64,000 nucleotides of DNA from Prolixibacteraceae bacterium (GTDB lineage: Bacteria > Bacteroidota > Bacteroidia > Bacteroidales > Prolixibacteraceae), in the NCBI GenBank assembly GCA_028282705.1, contig JANQHI010000053.1, positions 83,030 to 147,029 of the forward strand, given 5' to 3'. This document shows, piece after piece, positions 54,634 to 63,510 of this stretch. The notes under the pieces are model-generated. The model was not told where the DNA came from. It searched no databases and saw nothing but the letters and a program-made list of their open reading frames with translations. Positions within the stretch are counted from its first letter, which is position 1. Each line of letters opens with the position of its first letter. A program made the position numbers and the translations under genes.

Positions 54634-57048
54634 TTATTCATATCTCAACGCTTCAACCGGATTTCTTGTAGCTGCCCTCCAGCTCTGCCAGCTGACTGTC
54701 AACAATGCAATGCCCAGAGCCAATACACCTGCCAATATAAATATCCACCAGTTTAATGTGGTTTTATAGGCAAAGTTCTCCAGCCATTTATCCATGGCAA
54801 ACCATGCAATTGGGCAGGCAATTACAAAAGCTATTGTTACCCATTTTATAAAGCCTTTGTTGAGCATGGTTATTATCTCAGGGATTTTGGCACCATTTAC
54901 TTTTCGGATACCTATTTCTTTGGTTCTCATTAAAGAATTGTGCCATGCCATTGTAAACAAGTTTACCATGCTGATGATAATTCCAATTATCACAAATATT
55001 TTTAACAAAACCTGTAGGTTCTTCTCTGACTTTAACTCACTTTTGTAGAAGTCTTCCAAAATGAAATATTCAAATGGATAGTTTTTAAAAGTTGCCTCAA
55101 ACTTTTCTTTAACAAAGGGTAAAATGGAAGCATAGTCTGTGCTGTTGAGTGAAATGACATAGTTGCCCCAGGTCATTTTTCCTGTCCAGTCAACAATTAT
55201 TATTGACTTGGTTTTGTTTTTGATGGACTGAAAGTTAAAATCTTCAATCACTCCAAGTACTTTCCATGTAGAATTAAACATTTTCCCTTCATCAACCAGG
55301 GTTAGTGATTTACCAATAACATCATCCCCATCTTGATAACCTAGTTCAAGCAAACACTGTTTGTTAATTAGGCACCCTTTTGAGTTAGGGTAAAAATTTG
55401 TCCCATTTAATATTTTGATCTTGTAACTATCTACAAACTCTTTGTCAGAAATTATTATACCAGCCTTACCATGTTTGTTGGTGCCCTGTTCATAAAAGGA
55501 ATAATTGCTTGCAACTGTATTTCCAGGAACCATGCTGGCTGTTGAGACCATAGATATAGAAGGGTGCCTGGCAAGTTCTGTTTCAAAAGCATCTAAATTA
55601 TTAATCAAACGTGAATTTCTCCTAAGGTTAGAAGGTGATTTTACTACCAATTTGTTCTCAACATCCAGCCCACTGTCCTTATCCTGCAAGTATTTAATCT
55701 GCTTATTGATGCTTATTATGGAAATTAAAATTCCAATAACAATAACATACTGACATGCTACCAGTACCTGCCTGAATGGGGTTCTATTATTTTTAGGAGA
55801 TTGTTTAAGGTATAACAATCCATAGCCTGCTTTTCTGTTTATAATAAGTGAAGGAATTATCCCCCCAAACAAAATATTTAGACTAAGGACTATTGCAACA
55901 CCCATCCATAGGATCAGGTTATTTAAAGATAAGTCAAGCTCTATATTAAACCTTGTTGTAAGTATTTCTGAGATAACAACACTAAAAAGCAATGCCAATA
56001 AAAATGATACCAGGTTCAAACATATGGAAGATGAGCTTGCCTGAAGAAATAGATGCTTTTGGCCTGCTCCAATAATCTTTCTAATACCTGTTTTTTGAGA
56101 GTCATCCAATGAACTGGCAGATGCAACATAGAAATAATTAATTCCAGCTGCAAGTACAACCAAGATGCAAACAAACAATAAAATAAGCAGGTAATCGCCC
56201 CTTGCATTTGTTTGAAGTTCATTGTTTAACTGTGATGAAAGATGGATATCAGTTAATGGCTGGAGCTTATATTGATGGGCTAGGTTATTTTTATGAAAAT
56301 ATTCTTTCTGGTGTGCCAACACTATCCCATTCATTTTGTTCTCAAAATCAGCTAGGTCAATTTCCTTACCCATTTTGATGTAGGTGTAAAAGTTTGTTTC
56401 ACCCCATTGTTGTAACAAAGGGGGTGGTAAATGCATATTGTCATGAAAAGAAAGGAGCAATTCAGCATTAAAATGCATTTGGGTGGGAAGGTCTTTGTAA
56501 ACACCTTCTATTTCATATTTCCAACCAGGATATAATTCTATGGTTTTACCTATTGGGTCTTCACCTCCAAAATATTTCTTTCTGGAATATTCTGAAATCA
56601 GTACTTTATATGGTTGGGTTAAAACATCCTTTTTATTTCCAAGAACTAAATCAACTGAAAAAATGTCCATTATTCCCTTTGAAGCATGATACATATTTTC
56701 ATTCTGATAAAGGTCCTCTTCAATTTTAAAATGGGTATGCATTGTTTGGACCAAATATCCACTTTCCACAACTTCTGGCAAGGTGTTTTTCAGTTCAGAA
56801 CCAAGAGCTCGCTCACAAGAAGGTTTTGATATTTTTAATTCTCCTGATGAATAGATATTGGTTACAACCCTGTATATATTATCATGATCCTGAATATTTT
56901 TATCATATCCAAAATGGTAACCGACATATCCAACAACTGTAATAAAAGCTGTAAACCCAATAGTCAAAGACATAAGAATTAAAAATGTCTTTTTAAACTT
57001 ATATTTCAGGGATAAGATACTTGATTTTATGTAATAGAAGATGTTCAT
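54634..57048 (-). CDS. FtsX/MacB-type ABC transporter permease 7
   Basis: A member of about 804 residues. An ATG at 57069 overlaps the stop of permease 8. I prefer the ATG at 57048, because MNIFYYIKSSILSL then aligns with the N-termini of the paralogues (for example MFFYNLKSAFRYF). The first FtsX loop is SQKTGIRKIIGAGQ, the second TKEIGIRKVNGAKIPEII. It ends SWRAATRNPVEALRYE. No CpG occurs in 55201-55500, so this resident-like gene is sandwiched between CpG-rich genes on both sides. Tight coupling with permease 8 indicates one transcript. Confidence 0.87.
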   Translation of the reverse strand: MNIFYYIKSSILSLKYKFKKTFLILMSLTIGFTAFITVVGYVGYHFGYDKNIQDHDNIYRVVTNIYSSGELKISKPSCERALGSELKNTLPEVVESGYLVQTMHTHFKIEEDLYQNENMYHASKGIMDIFSVDLVLGNKKDVLTQPYKVLISEYSRKKYFGGEDPIGKTIELYPGWKYEIEGVYKDLPTQMHFNAELLLSFHDNMHLPPPLLQQWGETNFYTYIKMGKEIDLADFENKMNGIVLAHQKEYFHKNNLAHQYKLQPLTDIHLSSQLNNELQTNARGDYLLILLFVCILVVLAAGINYFYVASASSLDDSQKTGIRKIIGAGQKHLFLQASSSSICLNLVSFLLALLFSVVISEILTTRFNIELDLSLNNLILWMGVAIVLSLNILFGGIIPSLIINRKAGYGLLYLKQSPKNNRTPFRQVLVACQYVIVIGILISIISINKQIKYLQDKDSGLDVENKLVVKSPSNLRRNSRLINNLDAFETELARHPSISMVSTASMVPGNTVASNYSFYEQGTNKHGKAGIIISDKEFVDSYKIKILNGTNFYPNSKGCLINKQCLLELGYQDGDDVIGKSLTLVDEGKMFNSTWKVLGVIEDFNFQSIKNKTKSIIIVDWTGKMTWGNYVISLNSTDYASILPFVKEKFEATFKNYPFEYFILEDFYKSELKSEKNLQVLLKIFVIIGIIISMVNLFTMAWHNSLMRTKEIGIRKVNGAKIPEIITMLNKGFIKWVTIAFVIACPIAWFAMDKWLENFAYKTTLNWWIFILAGVLALGIALLTVSWQSWRAATRNPVEALRYE

Positions 57049-57061
57049 TGTTTTCACTTCT

Positions 57062-59386
57062 TTATTCATATCTTAATGCCTCAACCGGGTTCCTGGTTGC
57101 TGCTTTCCAGCTTTGCCAACTCACAGTCAACAAAGCAATCCCCAATGCCAGCACACCCGCGAGTGCAAAAATCCACCAGCTTAAAGTGGTTTTGTAAGCA
57201 AAGTTCTCCAACCATTTATTCATCGCATAATATGCAATTGGGCAGGCAAGTATAAAAGCTATTACTACCCATTTAATAAAGTCTTTGTTAAGCATGACAA
57301 GTATTTCAGAAATTTTGGCTCCGTTTACTTTTCGGATGCCGATTTCTTTTGTTCGGTTAATGCTAAAGTGTAAAGTCAAACCATAAAGTCCCATGCAGGA
57401 AATTAAAATGGCAATTAGAGTGAGATAAGAAAAAATGGCCATATCCTTTTCATGCTTTTTATACAAACCAGACATGTGTTCATCCACGAACTGAAACTCG
57501 AAAGATTCTTCTGGGAAAAGGCTTTCCCATTTTTCCCTTATAACTTGTAAATTCTCAGGAGCAGCCTTTATAAAAAGATAGGACGGCATCTCACCTAGCA
57601 TAGTAAGTTTTAATGGTTCAATGGGATTATACAAGGCATCGTAATTAAAATCTTTAACCACCCCGATTATTTTCTGTGGAGGGGTTTCATCTAAAATTTT
57701 ACCGATAGGATTGTCCCAACCCATAACTCGGGCATAGGATTCATTTATGATTGCCGATTTATCCTGGTCTCCAGGAATATCTGCAGAGAAATTACGCCCT
57801 TCCAACAATTTTATCCCAAATAAATCAATATAATTTTCATCTATTTGTGGCTGGTTCAAGACAAACTGAACATTATTTCCCTGCTCGTCCTTCTCTGCCA
57901 TTATTACTTTCATCCAATTTGAAGTGGCTCCTAGGTTTGTCCCTCCGCCGCCAAATGCGAGTGATTTTACTTCCGGCAAAGATGAAAATTCATGTCTCAG
58001 AATTTCTTTCCCCGGTGAATTGTCGCGGTCAAAATTGATTGAAACAGCCAGCAATTGTTCTTTATCGAATCCTAGTTCTGCATTTTTCATAAAAGCAACC
58101 TGATTCCAAACCAGGAAAAGTCCTGCAATCATAGTAATGGTTACCGCATTCTGAAAAGTAATCAGCGATTTCCCGAATAGATTAAATCTCTTTTTCTGAA
58201 CGATGCTATTTGCTGTTTTTAATGCCGGATATAAGGCAGACAAAACGCCTAATAAAGCAAATATTCCAATAAGAGGCAGTGTTATGTTGAAGATTGATAT
58301 AATCTGAAAATCCTTATCGAATAAATTATTGAAAAAAGGAAACAAAAATGCAGCAAGAACAATCGCGAGAACCGAAGCAAGGAATACATTTACCAATGAC
58401 TCCCCAATAACACGAAACAGAATTTGACGTTTGTTGCACCCAATAATTTTTCGGATTGAAAATTCTTTTTCTCTTTTTTCGATTTGCGATAAGGTTAGGT
58501 TGTTGTAATTAATGCCTGCTATAACGAGGACAAGTAATGCGATAACAGAAAAAACATAAACCATTGTTTTATTGCCTTTTGGAGTATCGGCAAGTTTAAA
58601 GTTATCGAAATGGATACTTTTTAAAGGCTGAAGATGAAAAACAAGTTGAAATCCTTTCATTGCATTAAGAAAATCAGAATATTCTACATCCTTTATTTTG
58701 TCAATTTTACTATTCAATTCGTTGATATCGGAATTAACCGTTTGAATATAAACATAGTAATCGCCCCAATCTACAAGTTCTCCAGTACCGTCAAAATCGG
58801 ATGGGATCAATGCAGAAAATTGCAGGTCTGTATTTATCGGTAAATCGTTTATTACACCTGTAACTTCAAAATTGTCATCTCCCATGCTTATTTTTTGTCC
58901 TAAAGGGAATGAGTCGCCAAAAATCTTTCGCGATAAACTTTCAGTAAGTATAATGGTGTTGGGGGTACGCAAAAAATCAGGCATGTTTCCATAAATTGCA
59001 GAGTAAGAAAACACGTCAAATATAGATGGGGTAACCATCCTAACATTGATGCCTTTGTAAGTGTTTTCGGCAAATTTAAGATCGCCATATCCTTCTGTTT
59101 CAACACAAACTATTTCTTCAATTTCGGGGCAACGGTTTTTAAGTATTTGAGCAAAAGGAGGATTCGCTAAGGCCATATTGGTATTTTCACCATTAGCAGA
59201 AGTCAATGACGTTGTTATACGAAAGGTCCGGTCGGCATTAACATGGCAGTTATCGTATGTCATTTCGTTTTTCACATACAACGAAATAAAAATAAAAACG
59301 ACCATAGCCACTGCAAGCCCTGTCAGATTTATAAAAAAATCGAGCCTATTTCTTTTGATTTGCCTTAAAAAATTATTGATTTTCAT
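57062..59386 (-). CDS. FtsX/MacB-type ABC transporter permease 8
   Basis: A 774-residue member with N-terminal helix at about 17-40 (FFINLTGLAVAMVVFIFISLYV). The first FtsX loop is EKEFSIRKIIGCNK, the second TKEIGIRKVNGAKISEIL. It ends SWKAATRNPVEALRYE, TAA, which lies within the overlap with the upstream ATG of permease 7. CpG-rich (11 in 57901-58200). An 87-bp gap separates it from permease 9 and is almost filled by a relic C-terminus. Confidence 0.87.
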   Translation of the reverse strand: MKINNFLRQIKRNRLDFFINLTGLAVAMVVFIFISLYVKNEMTYDNCHVNADRTFRITTSLTSANGENTNMALANPPFAQILKNRCPEIEEIVCVETEGYGDLKFAENTYKGINVRMVTPSIFDVFSYSAIYGNMPDFLRTPNTIILTESLSRKIFGDSFPLGQKISMGDDNFEVTGVINDLPINTDLQFSALIPSDFDGTGELVDWGDYYVYIQTVNSDINELNSKIDKIKDVEYSDFLNAMKGFQLVFHLQPLKSIHFDNFKLADTPKGNKTMVYVFSVIALLVLVIAGINYNNLTLSQIEKREKEFSIRKIIGCNKRQILFRVIGESLVNVFLASVLAIVLAAFLFPFFNNLFDKDFQIISIFNITLPLIGIFALLGVLSALYPALKTANSIVQKKRFNLFGKSLITFQNAVTITMIAGLFLVWNQVAFMKNAELGFDKEQLLAVSINFDRDNSPGKEILRHEFSSLPEVKSLAFGGGGTNLGATSNWMKVIMAEKDEQGNNVQFVLNQPQIDENYIDLFGIKLLEGRNFSADIPGDQDKSAIINESYARVMGWDNPIGKILDETPPQKIIGVVKDFNYDALYNPIEPLKLTMLGEMPSYLFIKAAPENLQVIREKWESLFPEESFEFQFVDEHMSGLYKKHEKDMAIFSYLTLIAILISCMGLYGLTLHFSINRTKEIGIRKVNGAKISEILVMLNKDFIKWVVIAFILACPIAYYAMNKWLENFAYKTTLSWWIFALAGVLALGIALLTVSWQSWKAATRNPVEALRYE

Positions 59387-59400
59387 AAAACTAATTTCAT

Positions 59401-59469
59401 TTATTTATATCTCAACCCCGATTCAATCGGGTCCCGTGTAGCCGCCCTCCCCCGCCAACTTTGCCAACT
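59401..59469 (-). pseudogene. Relic of a permease C-terminus between permeases 8 and 9
   Basis: Read on the minus strand in a frame different from permease 9, this stretch gives SWQSWRGRAATRDP, then IESGLRYK and TAA. It is a damaged copy of the SWQSWRAATRNPVEALRYE ending, with a two-codon insertion and several substitutions. The rest of the gene is missing, so a paralogue was probably lost here by recombination. Confidence 0.75.
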
Positions 59470-59473
59470 TATT

Positions 59474-61879
59474 TTATTCATACCTTAATGCCTCAACAGG
59501 ATTCCTCGTTGCTGCTTTCCAGCTCTGCCACGAAACCGTTAACAACGCAATCCCTAACGCCAACACACCCGCCAAAGCAAATATCCACCAACTTAAACTG
59601 GTTTTGTAGGCGAAGTTTTCGAGCCATTTATTCATCGATAACCAGGCAAGAGGAGTTGCAATTACAAAAGCCACACCCACCCAGCGTGCGATTCCAAGGT
59701 TAATCATTGAAAGAATACTTTGAGTTCGGGCTCCATTAATTTTTCGCACGCCAATTTCTTTTACTTTCTGGCGAATAGAAAACAATGAAATACCAAAAAT
59801 TCCCATCACAGAAATAAATACAGCTAAAACAATTCCAAGTGTAACTACCCGTGCTTCGGTCATTTCTTTTTCATAAAGGGTTTTCATTTTTTCTTCATGA
59901 AATACAGCTTTGGTTTCGTAGCCTTTGTACATTTTGTTAAAAGTGCTGTTTAAATGTGCCAGTGCTTTATTTTCCCCTCCGGAGGTATACCTTACTACAA
60001 CATCGAACTGACGGAGAAAACGATTGGTTTTTTGAATTCTTACAGGTACAATTTCTTTACGCATCGACTGGAAATTAAAATCTTCAACTACACCAATAAT
60101 GGTTGCACTTGGTGTTCCGTCCATACTTATTTGGGTACCTACTGGATTTTCTAATCCCAACGCTTTTACAGCTGCCTCGTTTAATAGAATATTATTTTTT
60201 GCATCGCCCGAATACATATCAGAAAAATAACTGCCTTCTTTTAGCTTGTACCCAATTAGTTCCGGGAAATTGGCATTACATGCAATTGATGCAATTCGTA
60301 ATGTGTTATTGGTTTCTTTAACTTTTATAAAACCCGAACCAAGTTGGTCGCGGAAAGGAGGTGTTTCGTGAGTAAGCGAAACATCCAGTATTGAAGGTTC
60401 CTGTTTTAAGCGTTCAATTAAGTCTTGAAGTTTATTTACATCCTCGATGTCAGGGTTCTCAAAACCACCTTTCCAATTGGTATTTACAGCTGAATAGACT
60501 AGTAAATTTTCGGGATTGTAGCCGAGTCCTTTCGATTGCGCAAAATTTATCTGGTTAAAAATTAGAAAGGTAACTGCCAAAAACCATATAACAATTGCCA
60601 TCTGTCCGGTTAGCAGTACCTTGTTAAGATTAACGCCAATTTTTAGTTTTGTGTTTTCTTTTTTTAGTAAACCTACTGGAGTCATTTTTCCGGTGCTGGC
60701 CGATGTAAAAAGCCCGGATATGGTGGCAGTTAATACGACCAAAGCAAGTATTGAAAAAGTAAAGGGCAGGTTTTCGAAGAAGTTGAATTCCAACTTTCGG
60801 TTAAAAAAGTTGTTGAACCAAGGTAAAAAAGCCCTGGCTATGAAAAGTGAAACAGGTAATGCAAAAATGACCAATAAATACGACTCGAACATTACCTGCT
60901 TCTTTACCTGCTTAACCGATGCTCCGTTAATTTTTCGCACACCAATTTCTTTGGCTCTGCCCAGGGCACAAGCGGTTGATAAAATTCCAAAGTTAAGACA
61001 GGCAGTTAACACAACCAGTGTAATCAGGAAAACCAAACCATACAGAATTCGGGCATTACCTTTTACAAAATGGCTATTGCTCAGGTAATCGGAATGCAAA
61101 TACATGCGACTAAACTTCTGTAATTCATATTTCGACGTTCGAATTCCTGTCCATTCCTCAACATTCGCTTTGTTAATTTTTTCTTCTAAAAATTCAGTAT
61201 TGGTATTTTTAGGAATCATTAAAAAAGTGGTAAAAAACGGGTACGCTTCAATAAATGAGCTGCACAGGTTTTTATGGTAAAAATCAAAATTGAACAGTAA
61301 ATCAGCATTTACCGTCGAAAATTTACTAAAGTTATCGATTACTCCTTTTACCTGGAACGTGTATTCGCCCTGCGGAAATTTTAAATGTATTTCGTTCCCA
61401 ACCGGATAGGTGTTGCCAAATATTTTCGAGGCAATTTTTTCGGTTATTAATATTGAGTTTGGCTCGGTTAAACGCGAAGAAGAAACTGGTTCGTTGCCTT
61501 TTAAGGTAAACATCTCAACAAAATCGGGGTCGACAAATAAGGATTTGGCCAATGCCTCTTCGTCCTCAATTTTAACCCACGACCTTGAATTTACCATCCG
61601 GCTCATTTTTTCTACTTCCGGCATCGATGTTTTTATCTGTGGCCCCAGATCGAGCATGGTCAAAGCATCGGTTGTTCCAGTTGATTTGGTATTGTTCAAA
61701 ACCCGATATATTTGCGTAGCATTTTTATGTCCGGCATCGTATTTCAACTCGTTAATCACATACAACATTATTAACGATGACACTGCAAAGGCAATTACCA
61801 AACCCAAAAGGTTTATTCCTACAAATATTTTTTGTTTTAGGAAATAGCGAAATGCTGATTTTAGGTTGTAGAAAAACAT
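59474..61879 (-). CDS. FtsX/MacB-type ABC transporter permease 9
   Basis: An 801-residue member with N-terminus MFFYNLKSAFRYFLKQKIF and first helix at about 20-43. The first FtsX loop is canonical (AKEIGVRKINGAS), the second is VKEIGVRKINGARTQSIL, so both halves keep the motif. It ends SWKAATRNPVEALRYE. CpG-rich (12 in 60001-60300). It is the first permease of the transcription unit, 79 bp after the small lipoprotein gene. That gap holds a short inverted repeat (CCGTCAAACGG-like, near 61920) and nothing else I recognise. Confidence 0.87.
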   Translation of the reverse strand: MFFYNLKSAFRYFLKQKIFVGINLLGLVIAFAVSSLIMLYVINELKYDAGHKNATQIYRVLNNTKSTGTTDALTMLDLGPQIKTSMPEVEKMSRMVNSRSWVKIEDEEALAKSLFVDPDFVEMFTLKGNEPVSSSRLTEPNSILITEKIASKIFGNTYPVGNEIHLKFPQGEYTFQVKGVIDNFSKFSTVNADLLFNFDFYHKNLCSSFIEAYPFFTTFLMIPKNTNTEFLEEKINKANVEEWTGIRTSKYELQKFSRMYLHSDYLSNSHFVKGNARILYGLVFLITLVVLTACLNFGILSTACALGRAKEIGVRKINGASVKQVKKQVMFESYLLVIFALPVSLFIARAFLPWFNNFFNRKLEFNFFENLPFTFSILALVVLTATISGLFTSASTGKMTPVGLLKKENTKLKIGVNLNKVLLTGQMAIVIWFLAVTFLIFNQINFAQSKGLGYNPENLLVYSAVNTNWKGGFENPDIEDVNKLQDLIERLKQEPSILDVSLTHETPPFRDQLGSGFIKVKETNNTLRIASIACNANFPELIGYKLKEGSYFSDMYSGDAKNNILLNEAAVKALGLENPVGTQISMDGTPSATIIGVVEDFNFQSMRKEIVPVRIQKTNRFLRQFDVVVRYTSGGENKALAHLNSTFNKMYKGYETKAVFHEEKMKTLYEKEMTEARVVTLGIVLAVFISVMGIFGISLFSIRQKVKEIGVRKINGARTQSILSMINLGIARWVGVAFVIATPLAWLSMNKWLENFAYKTSLSWWIFALAGVLALGIALLTVSWQSWKAATRNPVEALRYE

Positions 61880-61958
61880 AAGCTTGTTTTTTGAAATTTG
61901 CTAATTGTGCGTTATGTATCCGTCAAACGGTTTTGAACGGCTTGACGGTTAAATGCGA

Positions 61959-62318
61959 CTAATTTATTTTAGGTTTCAATTTAACGGTCATTTCGTTTTC
62001 CCCATCAATATCCACTTTTTGGCTTTCAAATCCATTGGCGCTAAAAAACAATTGTTTTGCCCCCGCTGGTGTTTCAATCAGGAATTTTCCGTCTGAACCA
62101 GTCATGCTTCCGGTTTGGGTACCTGCCACTATCACCATTGCCATACTTATTGGCTCATCGTTTTCGGCACTTAATAGAATACCTTTGGCTATAATTGGTT
62201 TTGGTTTTTCAGCCTTTTTAATTTCTTGTGTTTTTTTCTCCTTGTTTTGTTTTGTTTGGTTACAAGAAATGGTTATACACAAGGCAATAACGATTAAAAG
62301 GAATAGTTTTGTTTTCAT
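61959..62318 (-). CDS. Small lipoprotein with carboxypeptidase-regulatory-like (CarboxypepD_reg) domain
   Basis: This 119-residue lipoprotein has a lipobox ending TISC (Cys19) and a lysine/glutamate-rich spacer (residues ~20-42). One beta-sandwich domain of the type seen at the N-terminus of TonB receptors follows: AKGILLSAENDEPISMAMVIVAGTQTGSMTGSDGKFLIETPAG. The domain usually binds or positions partners at the outer membrane or periplasm; here it stands alone. The gene starts 2 bp after the LolA-like gene, so the two are coupled. It precedes the permease array on the same strand. CpG-rich. A role as periplasmic accessory of the transporters is inference. Confidence 0.8.
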   Translation of the reverse strand: MKTKLFLLIVIALCITISCNQTKQNKEKKTQEIKKAEKPKPIIAKGILLSAENDEPISMAMVIVAGTQTGSMTGSDGKFLIETPAGAKQLFFSANGFESQKVDIDGENEMTVKLKPKIN

Positions 62319-62320
62319 AA

Positions 62321-63103
62321 TTAATTGGTTTTTAAGTTTTTTACTCGTTTATTTACATCAAATAATTCTTTATCAAATTTCGGGTTAATTTCAATTTCAC
62401 TTATAACGGTCTCCCTATCTGCAAAACTTCCGTCTAACATTTGCGACCGTTGAATTTGTTTAAAAGCGAAAAGAATGTTTTGAACTTTTTTGTATTTCAT
62501 GAATGTAACGGATCTATATTCGTTCCCATCGGTTAAATCTCCTGAATAACTCATTTTATAAATTAAATTGTTTTGGGGGTTGATGTAATAATACAGCGTA
62601 TCTTTTTCCGGGCTTGTCAATCTGATTTTATAAAATCTACCGTTTTTAAAAACAGCATCCTTCATCTTTTTAATAGTATAGCCTTTTTTTTCCCAGTTGT
62701 ATAAAACCCCTTCAATGTCTGTTCGCAATTGAATACGCAATTTATCTTTCTCCGTAGGGTTTCGCTCATAGGGTTCAGACCCACTTGGATCTCTCCAAAA
62801 TTTATTGTTTGTATACGCATAAGCGTCTTCGCCATATTTACCAAAAACCTGCTCCAAATATGATCTTTGTTTGTCAATTGAAAGGACAAAATCGGGTTTC
62901 AGGAATTTTTCATGGATATCCTTGCCGGGTTTCTTCAAAAAATGATTCACATAATGTCCTTTGTACCGAATAGTTTGTACCTCTTTCAAATATTCCATTC
63001 CTATGGCTTTGTAGTGTTCTTCAAGAATCTGTTCAAGAGGTTGGCTGCTGCCATTATTGAACGACAAACACAAAAAGAAAAATATGTAAATATTTTGTTT
63101 CAT
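62321..63103 (-). CDS. Secreted LolA-like (outer-membrane lipoprotein-sorting-type) protein
   Basis: This 260-residue protein has a signal peptide (MKQNIYIFFFLCLSFNNGSSQ). The mature part resembles LolA/LolB-fold proteins of Bacteroidota: an early helix EQILEEHYKAIGMEYLKEVQTIRYKGHYV, then paired strands such as YKIRLTSPEKDTLYYYINPQNNLIYKM. A DGNEYRSVTFMKYKKVQNILFAFK block and a C-terminal FDKELFDVN follow. It should act in the periplasm. It is the first gene of the unit leading to the permeases. LolA works with LolCDE, itself an FtsX-fold exporter, so a lipoprotein-handling role is tempting, but the similarity is structural and weak. CpG-rich (11 in 62401-62700). Confidence 0.65.
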   Translation of the reverse strand: MKQNIYIFFFLCLSFNNGSSQPLEQILEEHYKAIGMEYLKEVQTIRYKGHYVNHFLKKPGKDIHEKFLKPDFVLSIDKQRSYLEQVFGKYGEDAYAYTNNKFWRDPSGSEPYERNPTEKDKLRIQLRTDIEGVLYNWEKKGYTIKKMKDAVFKNGRFYKIRLTSPEKDTLYYYINPQNNLIYKMSYSGDLTDGNEYRSVTFMKYKKVQNILFAFKQIQRSQMLDGSFADRETVISEIEINPKFDKELFDVNKRVKNLKTN

Positions 63104-63128
63104 ATATTTTTAATCATTTATGTTCTTC

Positions 63129-63163
63129 TAGTCAGGGCTTTGCTTGATGTGAAACCCTGACTA
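63129..63163. repeat. Hairpin repeat related to the one at 18513-18551
   Basis: TAGTCAGGG (63129-63137) and CCCTGACTA (63155-63163) form a 9-bp stem, with an inner CTTTGCTTGATGTGAAA similar to CTTCACTTTGAGTGAAA. It lies just upstream of the LolA-like gene and includes the TAG that ends the permease pseudogene. Confidence 0.55.
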
Positions 63164-63439
63164 TTCATAGCGCAAAGCTTCCACCGGATTCCTGGTAGCC
63201 GCTTTCCAACTCTGTCAGCTAACTGTCTATAGTGCAATCCCCAAAGCCAACACTCCTGCCAGTGCAAATACCCACCAGCTTAAAGTGGTTTTATAGGCAA
63301 AGTTCTCCAGCCATTTATTCATGGCGTAGTACGCAATTGGGCATGCTATTATAAAAGCAATTACGACCCATTTAACAAAGTCTTTGTTTAGCATGGCTAG
63401 TACTTCTGAGACTTTGGCACCATTTACTTTTCGGATGCC
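63161..63439 (-). pseudogene. C-terminal fragment of a tenth FtsX/MacB-type permease
   Basis: The minus strand encodes GIRKVNGAKVSEVLAMLNKDF and the usual last membrane helices (YYAMNKWLENFAYKTTLSWW). Two in-frame stops follow (TAG at 63227-63229 and TGA at 63215-63217), then QSWKAATRNPVEALRYE and TAG at 63161-63163. Homology begins abruptly at the Gly of EIGIRKVNG (63439); everything upstream is replaced by the toxin-antitoxin pair. The gene is therefore dead, and points to loss or insertion at this site. Confidence 0.88.
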
Positions 63440-63510
63440 GAAAAGCTTCGTGAATTGCTGAAATAATTTTTCTTCATTTTTTTTGTATTTTTGAAGTAAA
63501 AGAATTCGAG

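Noticed and set aside
39345..63439. CRISPR-like or tandem repeat array
   Set aside because: The repetition comes from homologous 3' ends of ~2.4-kb genes, not from short spaced repeats.
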